64,000 nucleotides of DNA from Streptomyces sp. NBC_00557 (GTDB lineage Bacteria; Actinomycetota; Actinomycetes; Streptomycetales; Streptomycetaceae): contig NZ_CP107796.1 of the NCBI RefSeq assembly GCF_036345995.1, forward strand, positions 8,494,001 to 8,558,000, read 5' to 3'. Under the pieces are notes generated by a model, which ran no database searches, was not told the origin of the DNA, and saw nothing but the letters and a program-made list of their open reading frames with translations. This document shows, piece after piece, positions 42,160 to 51,330 of the stretch. The translations under genes and the position numbers were made by a program. Position 1 is the first letter of the stretch. The number at the start of each line of letters is the position of its first letter.

Positions 42160-43611
42160 ATGGCCGCGCACACCTCGGGTCCCAACGGACTCGTCCCCGT
42201 ACACATCGCTGTCCACGACCCCGCCCAGATGGAAGAGCCCGATCCGCAGGCCGCCGACTACGCGCGCAAGCTCTTCGCGGCCTCGGCCAGGTACGCGGGA
42301 GTCTCCTGGATCGAGCATGGGACCGAACCGCGCTGGCTCGACATGGACACCAGCACCTGCGCCGCCGCCATCAACCCGAGCCACTTCTCCGGTCACGGCG
42401 CCGACGAGTTCGACAGGTTCCTGTCCGGGGCGGCCTCGCGCGGCGAGCCCGCGCTCATCGTCGCAACGATGGGCACCGCGGACGATGACAAAGACCGCGT
42501 GCGGTCGGTCTTCGGCCGGCCCGGCGGCCGCGTGGACTTCCGCCACTTCACCGGCGCGATCATAGGCAAGCGGCTGCTCGCGGGGGCGGAGGTCTTCCTG
42601 GCTCCCGATCTGGACGCGGCCGACCGCGACCTCGGACTGAGACTCCGCAACCGCCCCGCCAGCGCCCCCTGGTGGGCGATGACCCTGCAGGCGAGCGCCC
42701 TGGAAGGCCCGCGCGGAATGACGGTTCGCGAGCCCGAAGGCGAGCTGGTGCCGATCCTCGTCGACAGCCTGGGCGAGCCCGTCGTCGCACGCTGGACGTC
42801 CGGCGACGGCCAGCAGATCTGGTACGTGATCCCGGACGGGGTCGACTGGAACCAGGTGGTCGACTGGCTCGTCCAGCGCGCCCTTCCCGAGTACGTACCG
42901 GCCGCACTGCGCCGCGTCCGCTCACGCCACCATGTCGACCCCGCCCTGGAGACCCCTGCGGAGACGCAAGCACGCGGCGCCCTTGAAGAGTTGGAGCGCC
43001 GCTACCTGAAGGACAGGGCCGGCCTGGAAGACGATCTGGAGCGGGCACGACAGGAGGCCGACCCCGTGCGCAACGGCCTACTGTACGGCAGCGGCAGCGA
43101 GCTGGAAGACGCGGTCGCCGTGGTACTGCGTGCCGCCGGATTCGCCGTCACCGATCTGGACGAGGAATTGGGCGGCACCCTGTCGGCGGACCTGCTCGCC
43201 GTGCTGAATGGGTCCACCTGCCTGGTCGAGGTGAAGGCCGCCACGGGGGCAGCAGGCGAGAAACTGATCTCGCAGCTTCAACGCCATCTGGAAAAATGGC
43301 CGCAACTGCGGCCCGGTCAGCCAGTCACCTGCGCTGCCTTGATTGTCAACCACCAGCATCGCCTCGACCCCGCCGAGCGCTCTGCCGAGGTGTATCAGCA
43401 CAGGGTCGTCGATACGCTCCCCTTTCCCGTGATCGCCTCCGGCGACCTGTTCCGCTGGTGGCGCACGCAGGACTGGTCGGCCGTGCAGGGCGCTGTGCTC
43501 GGCCAGGCCCGCCCAGGAGGGAAACAGGACGAGCCCCCTGCCGGAGGGCGCGAGACCCCTGCGGCCCGCCGCAGGCGGTGGCGTCCCTGGAGCAATGGCG
43601 GAACCGCGTAG
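42160..43611 (+). CDS. PD-(D/E)XK nuclease-like protein with N-terminal unknown domain
   Basis: A 483-aa soluble protein. The first ~300 residues contain HIAVHDPAQMEEPDPQAADY and LVPILVDSLGEPVVARWTSG without a known domain. A coiled helix RGALEELERRYLKDRAGLED follows. The C-terminal ~130 residues look like a restriction-endonuclease fold: YGSGSELEDAVAVVLRAAGF (Glu), GTLSADLLAVLNGSTCLVEV (Asp, then ExK with KAATGAAG) and LISQLQRHLEKWPQLRPGQP. The ATG at 42160 has no strong ribosome site. It may belong to a defence locus with the PIN/OGG pair on the other strand. Confidence 0.6.
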   Translation: MAAHTSGPNGLVPVHIAVHDPAQMEEPDPQAADYARKLFAASARYAGVSWIEHGTEPRWLDMDTSTCAAAINPSHFSGHGADEFDRFLSGAASRGEPALIVATMGTADDDKDRVRSVFGRPGGRVDFRHFTGAIIGKRLLAGAEVFLAPDLDAADRDLGLRLRNRPASAPWWAMTLQASALEGPRGMTVREPEGELVPILVDSLGEPVVARWTSGDGQQIWYVIPDGVDWNQVVDWLVQRALPEYVPAALRRVRSRHHVDPALETPAETQARGALEELERRYLKDRAGLEDDLERARQEADPVRNGLLYGSGSELEDAVAVVLRAAGFAVTDLDEELGGTLSADLLAVLNGSTCLVEVKAATGAAGEKLISQLQRHLEKWPQLRPGQPVTCAALIVNHQHRLDPAERSAEVYQHRVVDTLPFPVIASGDLFRWWRTQDWSAVQGAVLGQARPGGKQDEPPAGGRETPAARRRRWRPWSNGGTA

Positions 43612-43747
43612 AGGGTGCGGCCGCCACCTCGCGGCCCACGAGATGGAAGTCGACCGCCTGGCCACCGCCAAGACCGACTCCTGCATCATCGTCCAGCGCC
43701 CCGGCCGGCGCCTGGCCGACCTGCTCCACGACTTCACCCGTCGCTGA
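43595..43747 (+). CDS. Possible small overlapping protein
   Basis: A 50-aa frame (MAEPRRGCGRHLAAHEMEVD then RLATAKTDSCIIVQRPGRRL) starts 17 bp inside the nuclease-like gene with TGGAG before its ATG. Codon use is acceptable. It could be a coupled partner or just an overlapping frame. Confidence 0.35.
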   Translation: MAEPRRGCGRHLAAHEMEVDRLATAKTDSCIIVQRPGRRLADLLHDFTRR

Positions 43748-44324
43748 CCGCAACGGGCCAGGTCCGTCGCCTTCTCCCAGGTCTTACGTTCTCAATGCGC
43801 GGCCTTCCTTCCGCCGCGTCCGGCGAAAGGAGTGCACGGGACGTCCTCACCGGACCGTAGGGGAAGGGACGGGTGGCGCCGGCAGACTGGCGGGATAAGG
43901 ATGACCTTGTCGAGGGCCGCCTCGGCCCCCTGTACCCAACCGGTACGGCGCGGGTGGTCTGGGACGAGCAGGGGGTTCGGGTGGCGGATGTTTCGCCCGC
44001 GCAGGCGCTGGCCCGAGCATCGGACCACCATTGGCGAGGGCGGGAGGCAAGCGGCGCGGCAAGCGCCGCGCCCAGACCGCCGGCGCGCCCTCGAGGGCCG
44101 ACAACTCCCGCGCTACCCGGCGCATGATCTGCCGCGGAATCCGGCGCGCAATCTGGCGCGCGAGCTCTGCGGGACGGTGCGCGTTGCCACGGGTCACCGC
44201 GCTTTTTTGAGTGTGGTCGGGGGGTCTGACATCTCCCTGGAGCCTCCCTCAGCCGCCCACGACCTCAGTGTCGAGGGCGACCTGGGTCTCCTTCGCTTCC
44301 GTCCAGCCACTGGTTTTGAACCGC
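43748..44324. other. Gene-poor stretch
   Basis: A plus-strand frame from a GTG at 43873 (DKDDLVEGRLGPLYPTGTAR then VVWDEQGVRVADVSPAQALA) looks protein-like for about 55 codons and then degrades. Around 44118-44172 there is a short repeated CCGGCGCGCAATCTGG-like pattern. No intact gene is seen. Confidence 0.35.
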
Positions 44325-45056
44325 TCAGGCCCCGAGGGAGGCGCGTACGGCGTCGATCTCCTCGATCAGTTCCTCGAAGCACTCGAAGCCACGGTCGACG
44401 TCGACGCAGCTCATGTCGACTCCGCACGTGGCCTGCCGTTCCCTCAGCAGCGGCTGGTCCGGCATGGAGATCGGGAAGGCCAGCGGGTCGAGGGACCGCT
44501 CCAGGAGCACGTCGAGGTCGCGGCGTCCGGGGCCGGGTTCGCCTACGGCGAGGCAGCCGTCGAGGTCGTTGAGGTAGACCACGCCGGCGGCCAGTCCCTT
44601 GGTCCACTCGGTGAACAGCGCCGCCAGGCTGGGGGCCGCGCGCACCGCGTCCCAGGCGTCGGGGGCGATCTCGTAGCGCCAGATCTCGCCCTCGTGGTCG
44701 CCCGCCAGCACGAACGTGTAGATGAGGTACTCGAAGTGGAACAGCGGCAGCTGATGACGCCAGGGGAACGGGACGCCGATCGACAGCGACAAGTTGTCGA
44801 GTGCCTCGTTCGCGTCGGTCGGCCAGGCGAGCAGCCAGCCGCCGTTGGGCAACAGGCGTTGCTCCGTCCACCCCTGGCCGTGGAGCCAGGTCACCTGCTC
44901 GGCGACCCGGTCCACGTCGAACAGCCGGTAGACAAGCTCCGGCGGGGGCGGAGCCCCGGGCGGGGCGGCCGGCTCGGGCCAGCTGAGGCCTGCGGCCGTC
45001 GCCGCCGCCCGGTACTCCTGTGCCGCGTCGCGCAGCACGGTCATGTCATCGAGCAT
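44325..45056 (-). CDS. Candidate immunity protein for the NucA/NucB exotoxin
   Basis: A 243-aa acidic soluble protein. Blocks are LLPNGGWLLAWPTDANEALD, LPLFHFEYLIYTFVLAGDHE, GEIWRYEIAPDAWDAVRAAP and GLAAGVVYLNDLDGCLAVGE. I do not recognise the family. Its ATG overlaps the last base of the exotoxin stop (TGATG), which demands co-translation, and it has no signal peptide while the toxin is exported. This is the classic layout of an immunity gene. The alternative is an unrelated co-transcribed cytosolic gene. Confidence 0.7.
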   Translation of the reverse strand: MLDDMTVLRDAAQEYRAAATAAGLSWPEPAAPPGAPPPPELVYRLFDVDRVAEQVTWLHGQGWTEQRLLPNGGWLLAWPTDANEALDNLSLSIGVPFPWRHQLPLFHFEYLIYTFVLAGDHEGEIWRYEIAPDAWDAVRAAPSLAALFTEWTKGLAAGVVYLNDLDGCLAVGEPGPGRRDLDVLLERSLDPLAFPISMPDQPLLRERQATCGVDMSCVDVDRGFECFEELIEEIDAVRASLGA

Positions 45057-47452
45057 CAGGGCGTCGTTCCCGCGGGCAGCGTGGGCTCCATGCACAGGCT
45101 GGCCCCGCTGGAGTTGACGCGGAACCCGAAGCTCGGGGCGTTCGCCGCGACCCACGGCTTGACCGGCAGCACGATATACCTCTCGTTGTCGTTCACCCTG
45201 CATTTCCCTGGGAACGCGCTGTTGTCACGCATCTGCGGATGTGTCTCCGCGCCTGGCACCAGTCGTAGGTCGGCGGTCAGACCCGAAAGGTCGACTGCTT
45301 GGTCCGTCGCCCAGAACGGGAACTCGTCGCAGGTCTTCCCGGCACCGACCGCGGGCCGCGGCAAGCATGGATTATTGCGCGCGAACCGCTCGTCGTTGTA
45401 GTACCAGCTGCGCTCATATCCCTTGGCTCTCGCGGCCTGGCCCCTGATGCTGCGCGCCGGGCCGAACCATTTGTTCCGCTCTGCAGGCTGCGGCCACCTT
45501 CCGTTGCCCATGGCCTCCACGATATGTTTCCCGGTCTCCTGCATGGGCTCGAACCGGTAGTTCCGGCCGCCGGGTACATAGACGGCGAAGTTCTCATCAC
45601 ACGGGGCGATGCTGGTCGACGCCTGCTTCTGGGCGGCGCAGGCCTGGTCGATGTTGGCTCTGAGGTCCGCGTCATCGCTCGACGTCCAGGCGAAGGGCAG
45701 GTTGTACTTGCTGGCCAGCTCCTTCGTGGTCTTGAGTACTTGGGCGTAGGCCGTCAGGCTGTGGTACCACTGGCCGTTCTCCAGGCCCCACTTATCGAAG
45801 GTGTTCAAGTCGTCGGTGTAATGGATCGGGTACTCGAGGATTCCGCCGATGGCTATCGGACTGGGTGTGAGGATCGCCCAGAGCGCCCCCAACGTGGTCC
45901 CGATGGCGATCGCCGCGGCGATGACGACGACCCAGAAGACGGCGGTGGCGAGGACGCTTGCGGCTGCCGCGGCCTCACCGACCACCACGGGCGGCGCCAG
46001 CAGCAGCGCGCAGGTGGGTGTGTTCTCTTCACACCACACGACCGGCTCGACCAGGGTGCCCGGATCGAGCAGTGGTTGCACCCCGCCGGTGGCGCCGCTC
46101 AGTGAGGAGAGCACCGGTCCGCCGCCGGGCGACGCAAGGTCGTGGAGGAGGCGGGTGACGTCGTCCGAGCAGTCGAGTTTCTGGTTCTTCTCCGGCGGCA
46201 TGTACTTGTGGATGCAGCTGGCGTTCGCGACGGCGTAGCAGCCGGGGAAGACCTCGGTGCTCCCCCCGGGCACCTTGACAACAGAGCGCATACTCTCCGC
46301 GACGTAGAAGTCGCCGCCCTGCGCGGCGCATTGCGAGGCCTCGCTGGTCACCTGCTGGGTGACCTCTTCGGGTATCGCGGGGGCGACGTCCTTGGTGGTG
46401 AAGTCTCCGGAGAAGTCCCGCCGCTTGCTGCCGTCCTCGCGCATTGCGTCGATCCGCAGTGAGTACGGGGTGGACGACTCGAGCGGCTCGATCGTGTACT
46501 TGATGACGCTGTCTGCCGTGCACGGATCCGCGCAGTAGTCCTTCAACGAGAACTCGTCGTAGAGCTGACCGTCGAGGAAGACGCGGTAGGTGGAGTCCTC
46601 CTTGGGGTCGGGCTGCCACTTGGCGTCGGCGCCGCCGGCTTCCACGTCGAACTTCAGCTCGGCCTTGGGGTCGGGCTCTGGCGGCAGCTCCTTCGTGTGG
46701 AAGGTGGTCTTGGCCGGTACCGCCGACTTGTTGCCGGCCAGATCGACGGCGACCACGGACACGGTGTGGTCCGCGTTCGGCGAGAGGCCGGTCATGGTGT
46801 ACGAGCGGGTGCCGACATTGGTCCGGATCGGGGCGCCGCCGTCGATCCGGACCTCGTACCCCGCGAGACCGTAGTTGTCGGTGGCCGCACTCCAGGAGGC
46901 CCGGGCGGTGGCGGACGTGATGTCGCCGACGGACAGCCCGTTGACGTCGCTCGGGGCGATCCGGTCGACGACGGTGAAGGATCGCAGGAGACGCGCGGAC
47001 CGCTTGGGGTCGCGCTTCGCGCGCACACAGGCCAGGTTCTCGCCCAGCTGCGGCGGCCGCAGCCGGGTCGCCCACGACGACGCCCATGCCGCGACACCGT
47101 CCGGCGGCGGGCCGAGGGTGAAGTCGGTCGTCACCACTTTACCGAGGGAGACGTCCTCCATCTCCGCGTGCTTGTGCAACACGCCTTTGAGGTCGATCTT
47201 CCCCTGCTCGTCGACCGCGACCTCCGAGTGGGGCGACGTCATGTCGAGCCGGATGGAGGCGTGGTTCTCGTCGTCGGCCGACTTCCCGTCCTCCCCGGGC
47301 GCCGCCATGCCCTCGCACGCGGCCGGCGCGAGCCGCTTCTGCTCGGCGGCCTCCGCTTTCGAGGGCGGCAGGTTCACCAACCCCACGGGAAGGGTGAGCG
47401 ACACGAGTATCGCCGTCGCCCGTAAGCCCTTAAGGAATTTCCTCTTCCGCAT
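45056..47452 (-). CDS. Secreted FN3-containing exotoxin with NucA/NucB nuclease C-terminus
   Basis: A 798-aa exported protein. Signal peptide: MRKRKFLKGLRATAILVSLT and on to SKAEA. An N-terminal beta domain follows, then fibronectin-III domains (first about residues 160-250, TARASWSAATDNYGLAGYEV then NADHTVSVVAVDLAGNKSAV; a second one after it). Then come a Cys-rich part and a long hydrophobic stretch about residues 490-545 (SVLATAVFWVVVIAAAIAIG then TTLGALWAIL), possibly for membrane passage. The C-terminal ~150 residues end with GKTCDEFPFWATDQAVDLSG and LVPGAETHPQMRDNSAFPGK, the NucA/NucB DNase motifs. The ATG at 47452 follows GGGGGGGG. The immunity candidate overlaps its stop. Confidence 0.75.
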   Translation of the reverse strand: MRKRKFLKGLRATAILVSLTLPVGLVNLPPSKAEAAEQKRLAPAACEGMAAPGEDGKSADDENHASIRLDMTSPHSEVAVDEQGKIDLKGVLHKHAEMEDVSLGKVVTTDFTLGPPPDGVAAWASSWATRLRPPQLGENLACVRAKRDPKRSARLLRSFTVVDRIAPSDVNGLSVGDITSATARASWSAATDNYGLAGYEVRIDGGAPIRTNVGTRSYTMTGLSPNADHTVSVVAVDLAGNKSAVPAKTTFHTKELPPEPDPKAELKFDVEAGGADAKWQPDPKEDSTYRVFLDGQLYDEFSLKDYCADPCTADSVIKYTIEPLESSTPYSLRIDAMREDGSKRRDFSGDFTTKDVAPAIPEEVTQQVTSEASQCAAQGGDFYVAESMRSVVKVPGGSTEVFPGCYAVANASCIHKYMPPEKNQKLDCSDDVTRLLHDLASPGGGPVLSSLSGATGGVQPLLDPGTLVEPVVWCEENTPTCALLLAPPVVVGEAAAAASVLATAVFWVVVIAAAIAIGTTLGALWAILTPSPIAIGGILEYPIHYTDDLNTFDKWGLENGQWYHSLTAYAQVLKTTKELASKYNLPFAWTSSDDADLRANIDQACAAQKQASTSIAPCDENFAVYVPGGRNYRFEPMQETGKHIVEAMGNGRWPQPAERNKWFGPARSIRGQAARAKGYERSWYYNDERFARNNPCLPRPAVGAGKTCDEFPFWATDQAVDLSGLTADLRLVPGAETHPQMRDNSAFPGKCRVNDNERYIVLPVKPWVAANAPSFGFRVNSSGASLCMEPTLPAGTTP

Positions 47453-48660
47453 GATCCCCCCCAGCCACGCAAGCGCCATCAAGCGCTATCAAGTGGCCCC
47501 CGATTGTAGGAGGAGCGTCAATAGTTGTCAGTAACTCGACAATCGCCAGCTGGTACTTGGTGGCATCCGGCTCCGGGCCGCTATACCAGCTCAGACCCTT
47601 TAGTTGGTAGATCCGGACATGCTGTAGATCGATGCCGTCCACAGCGACGGTGAGGCGTCTGTGACGAAGGGGTCTCTCCAGAGCCCCGGCAGTCTGTCTC
47701 ACACCGGCCTGGATGAGGGCCAGGTGACCTGCTGGAACTCCTGGATGCGCTGGTCGCTGTTCTCCCTGATCGCCGCCGTCCTCGCCCTCACCGTCGCCGC
47801 CACGGCCACGTACGACCCTGTCGTACCCGCCCGTCTCATCCCGCTGACCTGTCCCGAACTCGTCCGGCCTCCTGCGGGCGTTCGTCCTGACACCACCCGT
47901 CAGGGAAGCCGAGCACGTCCTGCACTGGACGGCCTGGCGCCGACATCAGGCGGGCGAGCCAGTCGGGGACGCCGGTCGTGCGGGTGCACAGGCCGGAGTC
48001 GACGATGTTCCGGGCGCGGGGCGGTGCGGCTGTCGGGAGCATGGCCGCGGACCGTACGAATGGGCGTGGCTACCGTCGCGCGCTGCGCCAGGGCGGGAAA
48101 TCGCGGGGGATCTCTTCTCGTACCGATGGCGTACCCCGGTGCGGCCGGGGACCAGGTTCCTCTAGCAAGACCTTTCAGGAGCGGGCGGGGAAAGATGCCA
48201 GGGATCGGCTGCAGAAAGTGGTAGGTCCTGGTGCCCCCGGGGTGAGCGCGTTGCGGCTGGTCGTCTCGTCGGCGTTCCCGGCTGCAGCATTTCCCGCAGG
48301 ATTCCTATGCGGAAACGGCCGCAGATCCTGTGATGCGCCTGCTGCGCGGCCGGACGCCGCCGCGACTAGACACCCCCTCTGAGCAGTGGTTCTTCGGGTG
48401 CCGACGGGCCTCCGCAGACCTGACATGGTGCTTGCCCTGGGCGCAACTCGGCGCCCTCGAGCAAGGGGGAGCCGGGGTAGCGGGGACCGCGTCACGGTCG
48501 AGCTGTACCGGATTCCGCGAGGCGGCAAGGCCCGGCAGCCCCGCCGCGTCCAGCTTGCCGCCCAGATCGGGCCCGGCGACAACGCCGAGCCGGTCATGAC
48601 GATCACGCAGCCGGGCGAGGACTGACGCCCTCGGCGGGCGCGGCCGGCCCCCGGGCTGTT
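47453..48660. other. Gene-poor region, about 1.2 kb
   Basis: No confident gene. A plus-strand frame at about 47719-47880 has a hydrophobic helix (WMRWSLFSLIAAVLALTVAA) followed by poor sequence. A minus-strand piece near 47850-48000 reads DSGLCTRTTGVPDWLARLMS. A plus-strand piece ends ELYRIPRGGKARQPRRVQLA...QPGED at 48623-48625. They look like fragments of lost genes. Confidence 0.35.
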
Positions 48661-48663
48661 TCG

Positions 48664-48852
48664 CCGGGGCCGGCGGCCCCGGACCCGCGCCCGCATACCC
48701 GGGTCCCGTCAGGGGCCCGGCCCTCGCTCCGGAGCCCCCGTCAGGGGGCTTCCTCCAGCCGGCCGACGGCGCCCGTGTGGGGGAGTCGGCTGTCGGCCGA
48801 CGGTTGTTGGGTGTGGCGGCTGCCGCGCTGTGGTCCCCATGCTGCGCCCCAT
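48664..48852. repeat. Hairpin-rich repeat, copy A
   Basis: A GC-rich unit with in order CCGGGGCCGGCGGCCCCGG, GTCCCGTCAGGGGCCCGG, AGCCCCCGTCAGGGGGCTT, CCGGCCGACGGC and GTGTGGGGGAG. Each can fold on itself. Copy B follows directly. Confidence 0.6.
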
Positions 48853-49040
48853 CCCGGGGCCGGCGGCGCCGGGCCTGTACTTGCATACCCGGGGCCCGTC
48901 AGGGGTCCGGCCCTCGCCCGTGCAGAGCCTCTGGCAGGGGGCTTCCCCGAGCGGGCCAATGGCCCGCCTTTTTGCTGGCCCGGGACCGCCGTGCTGCGCC
49001 TGGCCGTCCCGGGGCCGGTCAGGGGATCGGCCCCCGCCGT
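48853..49040. repeat. Hairpin-rich repeat, copy B
   Basis: The same order as copy A with changes: CCCGGGGCCGGCGGCGCCGGG, GGCCCGTCAGGGGTCCGG, GGCAGGGGGCTTCCCC, then GCGGGCCAATGGCCCGCCTTTTT (a good terminator) and another CCGGTCAGGGG. It ends 4 bp from the DinB gene stop. Confidence 0.6.
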
Positions 49041-49043
49041 TCA

Positions 49044-49541
49044 CTACTGTTCGGCGAGTCCGTCGATGCGTTGGCGGAGGAGGTCGGCGTGGCCGTTGTG
49101 GCGCGCGTATTCCTCGATCATGTGGGTGAGGATGTAGCGGAGGGAGTAGACGTCGTTGCGGTATCGCCCGGTGACGTCGGGAGAGGGGGCGGCTTCCACG
49201 ATGTCGCGGGATCGGGCGCATTCCCCGTGCCAGATCGCGAACGCATCTAACGGGTCTGCGGTGTCGACGGCGAAAGCGCCGCCGTCGCGTCGGGGCCAGT
49301 GCACCTCGCTGTGCTCGCCGTTCAGCACGTTCCGGAACCAGGTCCGCTCGACGTCAGCCATGTGCCGCACGAGGCCGAGCAGTGACAAGCCCGAGGGCTG
49401 CACGGCCTTTTTTCTGAGCTGTTCGGCTGTGAGCCCTGCGCATGCCATGGCGAGCGTGTCGCGCTGGCGCTGCAGGAAGCCGGTCAGCGTGGCGTGCTCA
49501 TCGGCCACTCGCGGAGGTTCGGTCCTCTCCCGGTTGTCCAT
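49044..49541 (-). CDS. DinB/DUF664-family protein
   Basis: A 165-aa four-helix-bundle protein: HATLTGFLQRQRDTLAMACA, GLSLLGLVRHMADVERTWFR (first metal His), RSRDIVEAAPSPDVTGRYRN and LRYILTHMIEEYARHNGHAD (second and third His). The three-His metal site of the DinB superfamily is complete. Members are thiol transferases (bacillithiol, mycothiol) or unknown. The ATG at 49539-49541 is used. It is flanked on both sides by the hairpin-rich repeats. The terminator-like hairpin of copy B lies just past its stop. Confidence 0.85.
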   Translation of the reverse strand: MDNRERTEPPRVADEHATLTGFLQRQRDTLAMACAGLTAEQLRKKAVQPSGLSLLGLVRHMADVERTWFRNVLNGEHSEVHWPRRDGGAFAVDTADPLDAFAIWHGECARSRDIVEAAPSPDVTGRYRNDVYSLRYILTHMIEEYARHNGHADLLRQRIDGLAEQ

Positions 49542-49795
49542 CGGGTCATCATGACAGCGAGGGGCGCACGGCAGTCGGATCTGTGCGGCTGACCTGCGCC
49601 ACCGATGACCGGCTGCCGCTCGACGGTTCGGCTCAAGCCTTCGGAGCGTGGGGGCCGACCTGGCACGTGTCCGGTGGTGGCCCCGCCCCGCCGTCGGCCG
49701 ACGCTGTGGTGCACGGCCCCGGGGCAACTCCCTCTTTTTTGCGCCCGGGAGACGCGGCACGGGGCCGTGGCGCGCCGCATCCTCGCCCCACTCGT
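49542..49795. other. Intergenic, no gene seen
   Basis: It holds the DinB promoter side and GC-rich sequence leading into repeat copy C. Confidence 0.4.
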
Positions 49796-50002
49796 CCCCG
49801 GGGCCGACAGGCCCCGGGCTCGCACCCGACCATCCCGGACCCCGTCAGGGGCCCGGCCCCCGCCCCCGTCGAGCCCTCGTCAGGGGGCGTGCCCCTACCG
49901 GCCGACAGCCGGTCCCGCGTGTGGGGGGAATTGGTGTCGTACGGCGCCCGTGGGAGGTGGCGGCCGCCAGGCCGTGATCCCCATGCTCCGCCCCACACGT
50001 CT
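49796..50002. repeat. Hairpin-rich repeat, copy C
   Basis: CCGGGGCCGACAGGCCCCGG, CGGACCCCGTCAGGGGCCCGG, GCCCTCGTCAGGGGGCG, CCGGCCGACAGCCGG and GTGTGGGGGGA. Its first 60 bases are repeated almost exactly in copy D about 205 bp later. Confidence 0.7.
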
Positions 50003-50150
50003 CCGGGGCCGACAGGCCCCGGGCTCGCACCCGACCATCCCGGACCCCGTCAGGGGCCCGGCCCCGACTCCGCACGAAGCCCCCGACAGGGGGCTTCCCC
50101 ACGCCGGCCAACGGCCGGCCCCGCGTGTGCGGGAGGGGGCGTGGTGTTGC
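50003..50150. repeat. Hairpin-rich repeat, copy D
   Basis: CCGGGGCCGACAGGCCCCGG, CGGACCCCGTCAGGGGCCCGG, AGCCCCCGACAGGGGGCTT, CCGGCCAACGGCCGG and GTGTGCGGGAG, in the same order as copies A-C. Confidence 0.7.
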
Positions 50151-50286
50151 TGCGCTGCGCGGGAACGCCCCGCGTGGCCCGGGTCCGCTGCGCTCCCCTT
50201 TCGGGCCACGCACGCGTACCCGGGCGTCCGCTTCGCGGGCGTCCCGGGGCGAGCGCTCCGCTTTCTTGCGCGCTGTGGTGCCGGGG

Positions 50287-50682
50287 CTATTTCTTGCCCT
50301 TCTCGTGGTTTTCCTTGAAGCAGACGACAAACGATCCTCTTGGGCCCATCTGGGTGAGTGAGCCGGTCGTGCCGGGAACGTCGGAGCACGAGAAGGTATC
50401 GACGACTCCGTCCTTGTCCATCTTCAGGACCTTGTAGTCGGCGTGCGGGTCAGTGCAGGCGAGCTTCTTGGTCTTCGCTTCCTTGTCCGTCCCGATGTTC
50501 TGGAAGCAGTCACCGGCCTTGAGCGTCGCGGACTGGTCCTTCGTGTCGTGCGGGCCCAAGACCACGAACGCCACCAGGCCCGCGATGATAAGGACCAAAC
50601 CGAGGAAGGCCAGGCGGTTGCGTCGTATCTGTGCCGGGGTGTACGAGGCGTTCGGGCCGCCCTGGGGCGGTATTTGAGACAC
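50287..50682 (-). CDS. Small membrane protein with extracytoplasmic Cys-rich domain
   Basis: A 131-aa protein. N-terminus VSQIPPQGGPNASYTPAQIR is cytosolic and Pro-rich. A single helix follows (LAFLGLVLIIAGLVAFVVLG). The outer part has AGDCFQNIGTDKEAKTKKLA, CTDPHADYKVLKMDKDGVVD, FSCSDVPGTT and FVVCFKE with four Cys, resembling the LppU/SCO3897-like domain. The GTG at 50680-50682 follows TGAGGAA. The convergent and divergent sides hold a repeat and a transposase fragment. Confidence 0.75.
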   Translation of the reverse strand: MSQIPPQGGPNASYTPAQIRRNRLAFLGLVLIIAGLVAFVVLGPHDTKDQSATLKAGDCFQNIGTDKEAKTKKLACTDPHADYKVLKMDKDGVVDTFSCSDVPGTTGSLTQMGPRGSFVVCFKENHEKGKK

Positions 50683-50803
50683 GGGCAGTTCCTCAGGCAG
50701 TGGGGATGTGTGAAGACGACCATGAATCTAGGGCCTGTGTGAGGTCGTGATCAATCTCGGGTTCTGGTCGCGTGCGGGGCCGGGAACTGGTAGGACGCTG
50801 GGT

Positions 50804-51330
50804 GTGACGCGTAGGCAACTCACCGATGAGCAGTGGGAGTTCATTGAGCCGTACCTGCCGATAGGCGAGTACGGTCCGTACCCCGCGCGGCTGCGGGAGC
50901 AGTTCGAGGGGGTGATCTGGCGGTTCCGGTCCAGCGCCAGTGACGCGAGATGCCCTCCGAGTTTCGGGCCGTGGGCGACCGTCTACGGGCGCTTTCGCGT
51001 CTGGCGGGACGCCGGGGTCTGCTCCGCTCTTCTGGAAGGCGTGATCGCCGAGGCCGCCCCCCGGGGGCAGACGGACTTATCCCTGGTCAGCGTGGACTCC
51101 ACCACTGCCCGCGCCCACCACGACGCGGCCGGGATGCACATCGGCAAGGACGTCATGGAGGCCCTTGAGGAAGCCGCCGCCGAGCAGGAGCGGGCCCGGC
51201 AAAAGGGGGGCGGCCCGCCAGAACAGAACGGACAGGACGGCAGGGACGACCCCGAGCAGGAAGAGCGACGGCGTATCCGGCGACGGCGCAAGCTCCGCTT
51301 GAACCAAGCCCTGCTCGTGAACGCTCCAAG
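50804..51330 (+). pseudogene. IS5-family transposase, N-terminal half only
   Basis: The frame from the GTG at 50804 reads VTRRQLTDEQWEFIEPYLPI, EGVIWRFRSSASDARCPPSF, GPWATVYGRFRVWRDAGVCS and LVSVDSTTARAHHDAAGMH with the first catalytic Asp, then a charged linker ERRRIRRRRKLRLNQALL. There (about 51320) the family sequence stops and the second Asp and the Glu are missing. One codon pattern (SSASDARCPPSF in place of the usual xxGxxWRDLPxRF) suggests a local compensated frameshift too. Confidence 0.8.

Noticed and set aside
44325..45056. SMI1/KNR4 immunity family
   Set aside because: The overall size fits but the usual LPxxYxxFLxxxNGG-type motif is not present, so the family name is not assigned.
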